Origin: Bacillus sp. UNC41MFS5
Lineage (GTDB): Bacteria; Bacillota; Bacilli; Bacillales_B; DSM-18226
Assembly: GCF_000686805.1 (NCBI RefSeq)
Contig: NZ_JMLP01000011.1
Location: 62,001-126,000, forward strand
Reading direction: 5' to 3'
Length of the DNA: 64,000 nt
How positions within the stretch are numbered: the first letter of the stretch is position 1; each line of letters starts with the position of its first letter. Both the position numbers and the translations under genes were made by a program. The notes beneath the pieces are model-generated. The model made no database searches, was not told where the DNA came from, and saw only the letters and a list, made by a program, of their open reading frames with translations. Below, one piece after another: positions 6,539 to 14,541 of this stretch.

Positions 6539-8569
6539 TTACTTCATCAACCACACGGTCTTACCCGCTAATTTCCCGCGGTACCAATTTGTGCTCCCTA
6601 CTTTTGCAGTGAGCTCTGCCGTGAATTTCTTATTTTTGTAGGAAGAAAGTGTTTTATAAACAACGTCTTTCTTTCCGCCCCATGCTTTGCTATAGGCACT
6701 GCCTGTTCCTTTGAGATTTATGGTTTTGGCTTTTTGGCTTACCACTGCATAGCTAATATCGGAAATATCGGCGGAATTTACCCAGCCGATGGCGTTTGTA
6801 CCAGTTGAACTTTTACTAATTAAGTAATACGTTTGACCGTTAAGCTTACCTTTTCTCTTAATATAGTAAACCTTATTGGTATAGGTAGATCCTGCCTTAT
6901 AATAAGAACTAGAACCTAACTTTCTATAAATCTTGACGCTGGTTTTTTTGATATTGCCTAAACGGCTCGTTGAACTTTCCAGCGTTTGGTTTAAGTAGAT
7001 GTCTTGAATCCATACCGTTTTACCAGCGAAACTTCCACGGTACCAAGTGTTATTGCCAACCTTTTCTGCTAAATTGATCTTAAATTCTTGGTTCTTATTT
7101 TTCGAAAGATCTTTAAAAACAATATCCTTCGTACTGCCCCATGGCTTGCTATAAAAGATGCCTTTACCTGTGAAATACATCGTTTTTGCATTTTTGTCAT
7201 AGGTAGTATGAGAATAATTAGCCAAATCAGAGGATTTTACCCATCCGATAACTCCGTTTACACTACTTGGCTGTGTACTAATTAAATAATAGGTTTGATC
7301 GTTGATGGTTGCTTGTTTTTTAATGTAGTAGACGGTTCCAGTGTAGGTTGACCCAGCTGGAATTGCTCCCGTAGAAGTACCGACCGTTTTATAAATCATG
7401 ACAGCATCATTATTAATCTGGCCTAACCTGCTGGTCGTACGCTCCACCTTTGGTGCCACTCTGCTTGAATAAATCCACACGGTTTTTCCGTCCAAATTCC
7501 CACGGTACCAAACCATATTTCCAACCGTTTCTGTTGCATTTACCTTAAATTCTTGGTCTTTATATATGGCAAGCGAAGAATAAATGACATCTTTCTTCAT
7601 GCCCCAGGCTTTGCTATAAGCGGCGCCTTTACCCGTAAAATACAATGTTTTCGACGTTGACTTTATACTCGATTCTGGATAGGTAAGCAAATCGGAAGCC
7701 TTGGCCCAGCCGATTACTCCATTTTCACTACTAGCCTGCTCGCTTAGCAGATAATACGTTTGTCCGCTTACAAAGGCTAATTCTTTAATATAAAACGTTT
7801 GATTCGTATACGTTTCGCCTGCTGGAGAGGCGGATGCTGTATTTTTATAATCTTTATAAATCAAAACCTTGCTACTTGGGATTTGCGCTAAACGATTCGT
7901 ATTCTCCGTTTTATCAGGGAGAGCTTTATATTTCATCGTCACTAACTGAACAAATTGATCCCAACTATAGCCCCACTTTTTAAAATAAGCATGTGGATCC
8001 GTATGGGTCGTGGCACCAAGATACTTGGTGACTGCACCATGCGACCATAGAGTACCCTTGCCTGTTTTTTCGGCACTTATTAAAGGTAAATTATACTCAT
8101 AGAGTACGGAGGCAATGTAATTCCCATAGTTATTGATTGAACGTGCAAATTTATCAAAGGACTTCTCTCTGACCAACTCAATATGCACAAATCGTTGGTT
8201 TGCATAGTAACCTGCACCCCAAGCCCCATAATTCGGTGAATGGATTTCAATGACGCGCGAACCATCCGCGAACGCATGAACAAAGGCATTTCTATGGTTT
8301 CTCGTCATATAGGCAATTTCACTTGTAATCGTCGAGCTGCTGTTGGCTGTTTCATGGGCTACAACACCCTCAACCTCACCATACCCATTCCGATATGTAA
8401 ATTTTGTAAAAATGCTTTTGTACTGGTTTTCTACTTTTGCAGGTACTAGTTTCTTAGAAATGATATAATCATTCACATTGGGATAGGTTGTACCCGCTGC
8501 TCTCATTAGAGAGGGATGAACTAAAACAAAAATTAACAGTGACAAAACAGAGATGACAACTTTCTTCAT
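6539..8569 (-). CDS. Secreted Amidase_2 autolysin with three double GW-type repeats
   Basis: 676 aa. A Sec signal peptide (about 1-24) is followed by an Amidase_2 domain (about 45-200). Zn/catalytic positions are seen in GVVAHETAN, VHIELV and THTDPHAYFKKWGY. The rest is three repeats of about 155 aa (starting near 217, 372 and 527). Each opens with SRLGQI or a close variant, contains YLISxxxSxxNxxIGW, and ends with WYRGxLxGKTVW, the pattern of paired GW/SH3_8 modules that hold autolysins such as Atl and Ami to lipoteichoic acid. The enzyme cleaves the MurNAc-L-Ala bond at the cell surface. AGGAGGAAAA precedes the ATG. It is monocistronic. Confidence 0.92.
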   Translation of the reverse strand: MKKVVISVLSLLIFVLVHPSLMRAAGTTYPNVNDYIISKKLVPAKVENQYKSIFTKFTYRNGYGEVEGVVAHETANSSSTITSEIAYMTRNHRNAFVHAFADGSRVIEIHSPNYGAWGAGYYANQRFVHIELVREKSFDKFARSINNYGNYIASVLYEYNLPLISAEKTGKGTLWSHGAVTKYLGATTHTDPHAYFKKWGYSWDQFVQLVTMKYKALPDKTENTNRLAQIPSSKVLIYKDYKNTASASPAGETYTNQTFYIKELAFVSGQTYYLLSEQASSENGVIGWAKASDLLTYPESSIKSTSKTLYFTGKGAAYSKAWGMKKDVIYSSLAIYKDQEFKVNATETVGNMVWYRGNLDGKTVWIYSSRVAPKVERTTSRLGQINNDAVMIYKTVGTSTGAIPAGSTYTGTVYYIKKQATINDQTYYLISTQPSSVNGVIGWVKSSDLANYSHTTYDKNAKTMYFTGKGIFYSKPWGSTKDIVFKDLSKNKNQEFKINLAEKVGNNTWYRGSFAGKTVWIQDIYLNQTLESSTSRLGNIKKTSVKIYRKLGSSSYYKAGSTYTNKVYYIKRKGKLNGQTYYLISKSSTGTNAIGWVNSADISDISYAVVSQKAKTINLKGTGSAYSKAWGGKKDVVYKTLSSYKNKKFTAELTAKVGSTNWYRGKLAGKTVWLMK

Positions 8570-8581
8570 TTTTCCTCCTAA

Positions 8582-8624
8582 TATAATAGTTTAAATGTCG
8601 AATAGACTCATAAAAACTATTATA
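8582..8624. repeat. Inverted repeat in the amidase leader
   Basis: Exact 11-bp arms TATAATAGTTT (8582-8592) and AAACTATTATA (8614-8624) flank a 21-bp centre, immediately upstream of the GW amidase ribosome binding site. On the minus strand the distal arm contains TATAAT, so the repeat may overlap the promoter or form a 5' hairpin in the transcript. Confidence 0.5.
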
Positions 8625-8690
8625 CTATGACCAACGACCTGATTCTAAGAAAATATTAGTTTTACTAAATAATTTTGGAAATACATTGGA

Positions 8691-8705
8691 TGGTGTCAGG
8701 CACCA
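8691..8705. repeat. Dispersed palindrome, copy C
   Basis: TGGTGTCAGGCACCA lies between the GW amidase promoter region and the terminator of the next gene. Confidence 0.7.
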
Positions 8706-8710
8706 GTGAA

Positions 8711-8743
8711 AAAATAAAGAGAAGTGCATGAAGCACCTCTCTC
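8711..8743 (-). terminator. Terminator of the small gene at 8747-9040
   Basis: On the minus strand an AGAGAGGTGC / GCACTTCTCT hairpin is followed by TTATTTTTT. Confidence 0.75.
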
Positions 8744-8746
8744 CTT

Positions 8747-9040
8747 TCAATCCTTCCAAGTTGGGAAATCCGCTTCTTTTTGTTTTTCATATGCTTTCAT
8801 TCTAGAGTAGGAGTTCGCTAGTTTGGAGAGAATGTATCCCTGAGGGCTAGGTGTTTCTTCTTGCTTGCTTAGCTCTTGAATTTTTATATTCGTAAACATT
8901 TTTGAAACTTGGGCTAAATTTTCAATCGTGTCCATTAATTCAGGGTTGTCGTTGTAATTGCTTTTTGCGATATAGTAAATATAATCAAGTTTGTTCCTTA
9001 TGTGCTTTAATGTCTCGATATCAAACGGTTCAGTTGACAT
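8747..9040 (-). CDS. Hypothetical small helical protein
   Basis: 97 aa starting MSTEPFDIETLKHIRNKLDY. Charged, mostly helical in appearance, no membrane segment or signal. AAGGGGTGA lies 6-7 nt before ATG 9040; a GTG at 9049 overlaps that site and is not preferred. A terminator directly follows. I do not recognise the family, and there is no informative partner: it diverges from the GNAT gene. Confidence 0.7.
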   Translation of the reverse strand: MSTEPFDIETLKHIRNKLDYIYYIAKSNYNDNPELMDTIENLAQVSKMFTNIKIQELSKQEETPSPQGYILSKLANSYSRMKAYEKQKEADFPTWKD

Positions 9041-9141
9041 AACATTCACCCCTTATCCTAAAGCATATGGAACAAAAGGTAATTTTGAACAGAATCTAAA
9101 AATAAATTTTAATGTAAAAAAAATAAAGGCAGGCAACCGAA

Positions 9142-9768
9142 ATGGAAAACAATGAAATTGAAATATCGGAAGGCAATCTAAGCGAGCTGCACAACGTCTA
9201 TCAACTCTTACAAGCGGACTTTCCAGCAAATGAATTAAAAGATTACAAACATTTTCAATTGCTTTTAGCTAACGAAAAATACAAACTCATCTGGGCAAAG
9301 CAACAAGAGGAAATCGTTGGCTATGCCTTAATTTATGAATTTGATCACTTACCAGCGATCTGGCTTGATTATATAGCAATCGATCAGCAATTCCGGAATG
9401 CTGGCTATGGGAGCCTCTTTTTCCAAAAAATTCTTCAATCAAAGCAAGATGGATTTATCGGCATTTTTGTAGAAGTGGAAATACCTGAAGAGGATGGAGA
9501 CACGAGAGAACAACAGTTACGGCGGATAAATTTTTACGAACGATTGGGAGCAAGAAGACTAAAAATCCCTTATATACTCCCCACAAACGATGGCGGGTTT
9601 CCCATGTACCTATACTTTAGACCTTCCTCTAATGTACACCGATTGCCTGAGGAACAAATAGAGGCAGCAATCCAAGAAGCATTTCAATTTATCCATTCAG
9701 ATGTAATCGATAAAGACACCATATTAAACGAATTTTCCACGTTCATTGGAGATGAATATTTTAGCTAA
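9142..9768 (+). CDS. GNAT family N-acetyltransferase
   Basis: 208 aa. The GNAT core (about 10-150) shows IWLDYIAIDQQFRNAGYGSLFF, with the acetyl-CoA pyrophosphate-binding Q/RxxGxG/A motif as QFRNAGYGS, then INFYERLGARRL in motif B. The C-terminal 50 residues are an unassigned helical extension. The acceptor substrate is unknown. The start has only a weak AAAGGCAGG site. A terminator shared with the convergent doxX gene follows. Confidence 0.85.
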   Translation: MENNEIEISEGNLSELHNVYQLLQADFPANELKDYKHFQLLLANEKYKLIWAKQQEEIVGYALIYEFDHLPAIWLDYIAIDQQFRNAGYGSLFFQKILQSKQDGFIGIFVEVEIPEEDGDTREQQLRRINFYERLGARRLKIPYILPTNDGGFPMYLYFRPSSNVHRLPEEQIEAAIQEAFQFIHSDVIDKDTILNEFSTFIGDEYFS

Positions 9769-9770
9769 AA

Positions 9771-9816
9771 AGAAAAGCAGAAGTTTAGCCCTCGCTGGAG
9801 CTGCTTCTGCTTTTCT
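9771..9816. terminator. Bidirectional terminator
   Basis: AGAAAAGCAGAAG / CTTCTGCTTTTCT arms lie between the convergent GNAT and doxX genes. Confidence 0.8.
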
Positions 9817-9821
9817 TAATG

Positions 9822-10343
9822 TTAAGCTTTTACTTTTTCATGACCAGTGTGACTAGTGCCTTTTTTGCTCATTTTAGTAATGAATGGAACCACCCATCGG
9901 TCTAAACCGATTCGACCAGCATTGTAACCAGCTGTTAGAATGATGAAGCCAAGGAAAATGTCTCTTGGGTTATGAGATACAGTACCTGCTAAGAAGAAGC
10001 TGAAGTTCATCACAAGACCGAAGAACATCGCTGTTGTTGTTAAGCAGCCTAAGATTAAACCTAAACCGATTAATGTTTCGCCCCAAGGGACAATAACGTT
10101 GAACACATCCACGTTTGGCAGTGCAAAGTATTTTAAGAAGTCTACATACCAGCCAAATACGACCGCGCCGTCTGGACCTTTTACTGGATTGGCAATCGCT
10201 CCTGTTAAGAATCCAGAAGCATCAAAGCCGCCGCTAGTTAATTTTCCAAAACCTGCTGTAAACCAAGAATAGCCAAGGTATAAACGTAAGACAGTTAAGA
10301 TAGCTGCCGCAATTTTATTTTCTCTTAAAAATTTGTTAAACAT
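9822..10343 (-). CDS. DoxX family membrane protein (copy 1)
   Basis: 173 aa with four membrane helices and the DoxX pattern: LRLYLGYSWFTAGFGKL, PWGETLIGLGLILG, and the C-terminal RDIFLGFIILTAGYNAGRIGLDRW. DoxX proteins are small membrane proteins, some linked to quinone or thiosulfate redox chemistry and oxidative stress; the role here is unassigned. It is almost identical to the gene at 10845-11363, differing mainly in the last about 20 residues. Start ATG with AAAGGCGGA 7 nt upstream. Confidence 0.88.
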   Translation of the reverse strand: MFNKFLRENKIAAAILTVLRLYLGYSWFTAGFGKLTSGGFDASGFLTGAIANPVKGPDGAVVFGWYVDFLKYFALPNVDVFNVIVPWGETLIGLGLILGCLTTTAMFFGLVMNFSFFLAGTVSHNPRDIFLGFIILTAGYNAGRIGLDRWVVPFITKMSKKGTSHTGHEKVKA

Positions 10344-10492
10344 AAATGATTCCGCCTTTCAAAATTTATTTGTTCTTTATACTTAAACTATATTCCTTTT
10401 TATCATTAAACAACATGGGTATAGTGATAAGTTCACAGTTTGTTTGAAATGTTTTGACGAACTTTTGAACAGCTTCAAATGGTAATCCTGCG

Positions 10493-10521
10493 AACAAAAG
10501 ATTGCTGATTCACATATAGTA
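10493..10521 (+). promoter_or_regulatory. Sigma-K-type promoter before gerPF-like gene
   Basis: AACA at 10493-10496, 16 nt, then CATATAGTA at 10513-10521. This matches the late mother-cell consensus (mACm, 16-17 bp, CATAnnnTA), about 30 nt before the coding start, and suits a spore-coat or germination gene. Confidence 0.6.
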
Positions 10522-10550
10522 AAATATTAAAGTGCAAAGGATGTTCTTCT

Positions 10551-10769
10551 ATGTCTGAGTTTCCACTTCCGGTGAAAATCGATACAATTAGTGGCGGGGT
10601 TGTCCAATTTGGCAGTTCCTTATTTATCTCTCCTAAAACCGCCTCGAAAAGTACACACGGCTCAGGTTCTACCAATACAGGGGTTCATATCACAACAATT
10701 AACGGCCAAAGTACAACTACTTCAATCAATTCCGATCTATTTGACCAACCCATCGTTCAAGATAACTAA
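10551..10769 (+). CDS. Spore germination protein, GerPA/GerPF family
   Basis: 72 aa. Contains the family signature INxxSGGVVxFGxxxxxSPKxxxKxxxGSGSxNTG as IDTISGGVVQFG, LFISPKTASKS and GSGSTNTG. GerP proteins are made late in the mother cell and make the spore coat permeable to germinants. AAAGGATG is the ribosome binding site, and a sigma-K-like promoter lies upstream. The gene stands alone, not in a gerPABCDEF operon, between two duplicated doxX genes on the opposite strand. Assignment to GerPF rather than GerPA is uncertain. Confidence 0.85.
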   Translation: MSEFPLPVKIDTISGGVVQFGSSLFISPKTASKSTHGSGSTNTGVHITTINGQSTTTSINSDLFDQPIVQDN

Positions 10770-10796
10770 CCGGGTCATTCTATACAAATTAGAACA

Positions 10797-10833
10797 AAAG
10801 ACGATTCGGGATGAAGCCCGAATCGTCTTTTGT
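10797..10833. terminator. Bidirectional terminator
   Basis: GACGATTCGGG / CCCGAATCGTC stem flanked by AAAA and TTTT lies between the convergent gerPF-like and doxX genes. Confidence 0.88.
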
Positions 10834-10844
10834 TTACAGATTTT

Positions 10845-11363
10845 TTATGCACTTACCTTTGCTTTTTCATGCCCAGTACCTTTTTTGCTAGTCTTTTTGA
10901 AGAATGGAACCACCCAGCGGTCTAAACCGATTCTACCAGCATTGTAACCAGCTGTTAGAATAATGAAGCCAAGGAAAATGTCTCTTGGGTTATGAGATAC
11001 AGTACCTGCTAAAAAGAAACTGAAGTTCATCACAAGACCAAAGAACATCGCTGTTGTTGTTAAGCAACCTAAGATCAGGCCTAAACCGATTAATGTTTCG
11101 CCCCAAGGAACGATGACGTTGAACACATCCACGTTTGGCAGTGCAAAGTGTTTCAAGAAGTCTACATACCAGCCAAATACGACCGCCCCGTCTGGACCTT
11201 TTACTGGGTTGGCAATCGCTCCTGTTAAGAATCCAGAAGCATCAAAACCGCCGCTAGTTAATTTTCCAAAACCTGCTGTAAACCAAGAATAGCCAAGGTA
11301 TAATCGTAAGACAGTTAAGATGGCTGCCGCAATTTTATTTTCTCTTAAAAATTTGTTAAACAT
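10845..11363 (-). CDS. DoxX family membrane protein (copy 2)
   Basis: 172 aa, four membrane helices. It is a near copy of the protein at 9822-10343: only a Tyr/His exchange in the middle (DFLKHFALP against DFLKYFALP) plus a divergent, Lys-rich C-terminal tail. The nucleotide sequences and about 120 bp of upstream DNA also match closely, with the same AAAGGCGGAATCATTT leader before ATG. Both copies are therefore likely expressed and regulated alike. Function of this DoxX group is not known. Confidence 0.88.
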   Translation of the reverse strand: MFNKFLRENKIAAAILTVLRLYLGYSWFTAGFGKLTSGGFDASGFLTGAIANPVKGPDGAVVFGWYVDFLKHFALPNVDVFNVIVPWGETLIGLGLILGCLTTTAMFFGLVMNFSFFLAGTVSHNPRDIFLGFIILTAGYNAGRIGLDRWVVPFFKKTSKKGTGHEKAKVSA

Positions 11364-11493
11364 AAATGATTCCGCCTTTCAAATTTTATTTGTCTTTTAT
11401 GCTTACACTATATTCCTTTTTTTCATTAAACAACATGGGTATAGTGACAAGTTCACAGTTTGTTTGAAATGTTATGGCGAACTTTTGAACGGC
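10853..11493. repeat. Segmental duplicate of about 9830-10480
   Basis: The doxX coding region and about 120 bp of upstream DNA are repeated in direct orientation about 1,020 bp apart, roughly 95 percent identical by eye. The upstream parts share CAACATGGGTATAGTG and AGTTCACAGTTTGTTTGAA. The gerPF-like gene lies between the copies. Confidence 0.85.
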
Positions 11494-11510
11494 AGCGGTG
11501 CCTCGGCAGT

Positions 11511-11523
11511 GGTGCCTGACACC
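11511..11523. repeat. Dispersed palindrome, copy D (inverted orientation)
   Basis: GGTGCCTGACACC, preceded by a degenerate GGTGCCTCGGCAG at 11497. It lies between the terminator of the 77-aa gene and the doxX upstream region. Confidence 0.7.
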
Positions 11524-11526
11524 AAA

Positions 11527-11553
11527 GAAATCCCAGCTGACCATCAGCTGGGA
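11527..11553 (-). terminator. Terminator overlapping the stop of the 77-aa gene
   Basis: The 10-bp stem ATCCCAGCTG / CAGCTGGGAT, followed on the minus strand by TTTCTTT, overlaps the stop codon of the gene at 11544. Confidence 0.6.
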
Positions 11554-11777
11554 TCATGTATGTTTGAAAAAATTCCGCCAAGATATTCGGCATGTTCAAG
11601 ATATTGTACGACAAAGTCGTCCAATGACATCGGGATTTCTGTATCTTCAACCCAATAATCATAACTAGTCGCAATCGTCTTTTTGATTAGGTCGTTATTT
11701 AGCCAATATGGGGCCAGTGGATGATCGATACTGGCAAGGATCGCAGTAATTTTCTCGATAGTGGTTATGGTAAACAC
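11544..11777 (-). CDS. Small hypothetical acidic protein
   Basis: 77 aa, soluble and acidic, with an aromatic-rich centre (APYWLNNDLIKK, SYDYWVEDTE). The only usable in-frame start after the upstream stop is GTG at 11777, which partly overlaps AAGAAGGTG, so translation initiation is not clear. A hairpin at the stop codon supports a transcription unit. I do not recognise a family. Codon use looks like the neighbours. Confidence 0.5.
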   Translation of the reverse strand: MFTITTIEKITAILASIDHPLAPYWLNNDLIKKTIATSYDYWVEDTEIPMSLDDFVVQYLEHAEYLGGIFSNIHDPS

Positions 11778-11840
11778 CTTCTTAGAAAAATGTTCTTCTT
11801 ACCTCTTCTAATCTATGTGATTATCTTTCCCTAAAATACA

Positions 11841-11876
11841 AAAAAAGCTTGGAGTTTTCCTCCAAGCCTTTTTCTT
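11841..11876 (-). terminator. Terminator of the NlpC/P60 gene
   Basis: On the minus strand a GGCTTGGAGG / CTCCAAGC hairpin is followed by T7. Confidence 0.85.
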
Positions 11877-11889
11877 CAAATCTATATTC

Positions 11890-13125
11890 TTAATGCAATA
11901 CTCTTGCTGCGGTTGTAAATTTAGCTGGATTATACGCAGCAATTTTTACAACATCACCCGTTTGAGGTGCATGGATATATTTGCCGCCTCCAATATAAAT
12001 GCCAACATGGTGGGCTGGGTTTCCTCTAAATACCAAATCACCTTTTTGTACATTATAAGGGGAAATACTAGTTCCAACATCCTGCTGGTCACGAGATACT
12101 CTCGGAAGGCTAATACCAATATGACGGAATACATATGAAGTGAATCCTGAACAGTCAAACCCGTTTGGTGTTGTCCCACCCCAAACGTATTTAACACCTA
12201 AAAATTGTTTAGCATAGGCGATTAACGCATCGGCATCTCCTGAATTAGTCACTGTTTCTTTCGGTGTATCATTGGATGTGACCGGTTTTTTTGCCGGAGA
12301 TTCTTGTTCCGGTTGTTGTTTTGGACTTTCTGGTGCTTGTTGCTCTGCACTTTCTTGCACTTCTTGAGTTGCTTTTTCCTGAGCTGCAGCCCTTTCTTGC
12401 GCTTCTCGCTGTGCTCTTTCTTGTGCTTCTTGACGCGCTTTATCTTGTGCACTTTTTAGTGTTACTTGATTAGCCAGTTGCGTTTGTTGTTGTATTAAGG
12501 TATTTTTTGATTCTGCCAAAACGGTTTTAATTTCGGCCTTATCTGCTTCAATCTGCTTTTGTTTAGAAACTAAGTCACTCTGGCTCTTTTTTAATTGACC
12601 TAATTCGTTTTCTAACTTTTGCTCCGCACCTAGTAAGGTTTCCTCTTTTTTAGCTAGAGTCTTCATGATATCTGTATTACTATCAAGAATTTGCATTATA
12701 GCAGTAGAACGAGTTAGTAACTGGGAAAAGCTTTCAGAAGAAAGAATGAACTCAGCATAAGTGATCATCGGCTGCTGACCTTGCTCCTGCATAGTTTTTA
12801 GTCTTGCAGAATAGTAGGTTTTGTTCGTATCTAAGTCCTTTTTTGCTTTTTCAATGTCTGCTTTCGTTTTTACGATTTGACCTTGTTGTACTTTAATATC
12901 ATTGTTTAGTTGTTTGCTTTTTTCCATTCCAATGATAATTCGGTCGTCTAGTTCTTGAATCTTATTTTCTATGTCTTCAATTTGATTTTGCGTTTCCGTT
13001 ATTTTCCCTTTTGTCGCATTGATTTGTTCTTGGGTAATAGTTGGACTTGCAAAAGTCGGGGTTGCTTGAAAAATCGTAGTTAATAAAACTAGCGATACCG
13101 AATATATTAAAAGTTTCCGTTTCAT
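11890..13125 (-). CDS. Secreted NlpC/P60 peptidoglycan endopeptidase, CwlO-like
   Basis: 411 aa. A signal peptide (1-26) is followed by a long coiled coil (about 30-210), an Ala/Gln/Glu-rich repetitive linker (215-285), and a C-terminal NlpC/P60 domain (about 295-411). Its catalytic Cys is in NGFDCSGFTSYVF, His in NPAHHVGIYIGG, and a third polar residue in YIHAPQ. This is the layout of CwlO, a DL-endopeptidase needed for cylindrical wall growth and controlled through FtsEX and the coiled coil. It cuts D-Glu-gamma-DAP bonds of stem peptides outside the cell. The gene is monocistronic. Confidence 0.9.
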   Translation of the reverse strand: MKRKLLIYSVSLVLLTTIFQATPTFASPTITQEQINATKGKITETQNQIEDIENKIQELDDRIIIGMEKSKQLNNDIKVQQGQIVKTKADIEKAKKDLDTNKTYYSARLKTMQEQGQQPMITYAEFILSSESFSQLLTRSTAIMQILDSNTDIMKTLAKKEETLLGAEQKLENELGQLKKSQSDLVSKQKQIEADKAEIKTVLAESKNTLIQQQTQLANQVTLKSAQDKARQEAQERAQREAQERAAAQEKATQEVQESAEQQAPESPKQQPEQESPAKKPVTSNDTPKETVTNSGDADALIAYAKQFLGVKYVWGGTTPNGFDCSGFTSYVFRHIGISLPRVSRDQQDVGTSISPYNVQKGDLVFRGNPAHHVGIYIGGGKYIHAPQTGDVVKIAAYNPAKFTTAARVLH

Positions 13126-13337
13126 TCCATTCTCACCTTTTCTAAAAGAAAATTTTTCCGATTAATATAGTTATAGTTTAAATTTTCAAGAGACTAATAA
13201 CAATGGAACTGGGGAAAATGTAATGAATTTGTAATGTTATGTAGAATAATTATAGAAAAAGTCGAATAAAAACCTCTGTTTTCGTCAAAGTTTCTTAAAC
13301 TTCGGCCACTGAAATTCCATATATTAGAAAATTACAT

Positions 13338-13362
13338 AAAAAAAACCACTCATTTGAGCGGT
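13338..13362 (-). terminator. Terminator of the ABC transporter operon
   Basis: On the minus strand an ACCGCTC / GAGTGGT hairpin with a 4-nt loop is followed by T8. Confidence 0.85.
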
Positions 13363-13395
13363 CAAAAGATGATAGTCATTTTTAATTGAAACATT

Positions 13396-14541
13396 TTAGA
13401 CAAAATTCTGTGTTGTATTATTTCTACTAAACCGATAAATAGCAATCAAGAAAAATGCAGCGGCAAAGGCAAATAGAATGATAAAATTCATATATAAGCC
13501 GCTAAACGCATTTCCTTCTTGCAGCTTCGTTAGCGTATCTAAGGTCCAGCGCTGCGGCAGGAAATCGGCGATTTTTTGTAAGGATGTCGGCATCACTTCC
13601 ACCGGCCAGAAGCAGCCGGAAAGCATCACGGTCGGAGTAATAATTAAATTCTGTAAAGCTCCCGCGGCACTGCGGCTGTTTGAAAAAGAAACAATCACTA
13701 ACGAGATCCCGACTGAAATGAATGAAAACAGTAACATCACAAAGGCCGCGGACCAAAACGACATGTTGATGCCAATATGAAAGATGCTTTTCATGATGGT
13801 TAACGTAATAAACACCTGGATCGTCATCACAATCATGTTGACCACAATATTGGAGAAGATGTATTTCCGCGCATTAATCGGTGTCGATAATAATCGGAAA
13901 TAGGTACGGTTTTCTTTTTCCAACAGAATGATCTCCGCCATATTTCCGGCCGACATCAACATAATCATAATCAAGAAGCCTATTGTTTGGTTGGTCATGT
14001 TCTTATTTTTCGCTGTGTCATCTAAAGAATGAGTCGCGAGCTTATAGTTCGTTTGCTGAAAATCGCTATACATCTGCTCAAACGTCTGTTGATTCCCACC
14101 CGCAACATAGCTGATTGTCGCAATATTATCGATATACTGATGTAAATAAGATTTTACGTAAGCGGTAATGGCCGCCCCCTTGATTGAGGTCAGCTCGATA
14201 TGGCCCGGATTCCCCGCCAAGACACTGTTTGCATACCCTTTTTCAAAGGTAATCACACTGTCAAGATCGCCAGAAGAGATTTTATCCTGGACCTGCCCAT
14301 TCGAAATTGTCGAAATTTCCACATTCTCCAATCCCTTTAAAAAGTCGATGGTATCCGCAGTAATCTCGCTTTTGTCCTCATTAACAATCCCGACATGCAG
14401 GATCGTTTTTTGATCCCCCCCATAAACGAGCAGGGAAATAAAGATTCCGACTAACGGCATACACAGATACATGATTATGTTTTTCTTTTTTCTAAATGTC
14501 ACGCGCAGCGTGTTCTGAATTAACCAAAGGATATCCTTCAT
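13396..14541 (-). CDS. ABC-2 type transporter permease (LnrN-like)
   Basis: 381 aa. An N-terminal membrane helix (about 20-40), a large extracytoplasmic domain (about 45-175), then five helices ending with SARSAAGALQNLIITPTVMLSGCFWPVEVMP, typical of ABC2 membrane proteins of the YhhJ/drug-export type. Its start overlaps the stop of the preceding permease (shared base 14541), so the two are translationally coupled. Final gene of a regulator-kinase-ATPase-permease-permease operon. By operon layout it corresponds to LnrN of the linearmycin resistance transporter; the drug specificity here is inference. Confidence 0.85.
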   Translation of the reverse strand: MKDILWLIQNTLRVTFRKKKNIIMYLCMPLVGIFISLLVYGGDQKTILHVGIVNEDKSEITADTIDFLKGLENVEISTISNGQVQDKISSGDLDSVITFEKGYANSVLAGNPGHIELTSIKGAAITAYVKSYLHQYIDNIATISYVAGGNQQTFEQMYSDFQQTNYKLATHSLDDTAKNKNMTNQTIGFLIMIMLMSAGNMAEIILLEKENRTYFRLLSTPINARKYIFSNIVVNMIVMTIQVFITLTIMKSIFHIGINMSFWSAAFVMLLFSFISVGISLVIVSFSNSRSAAGALQNLIITPTVMLSGCFWPVEVMPTSLQKIADFLPQRWTLDTLTKLQEGNAFSGLYMNFIILFAFAAAFFLIAIYRFSRNNTTQNFV

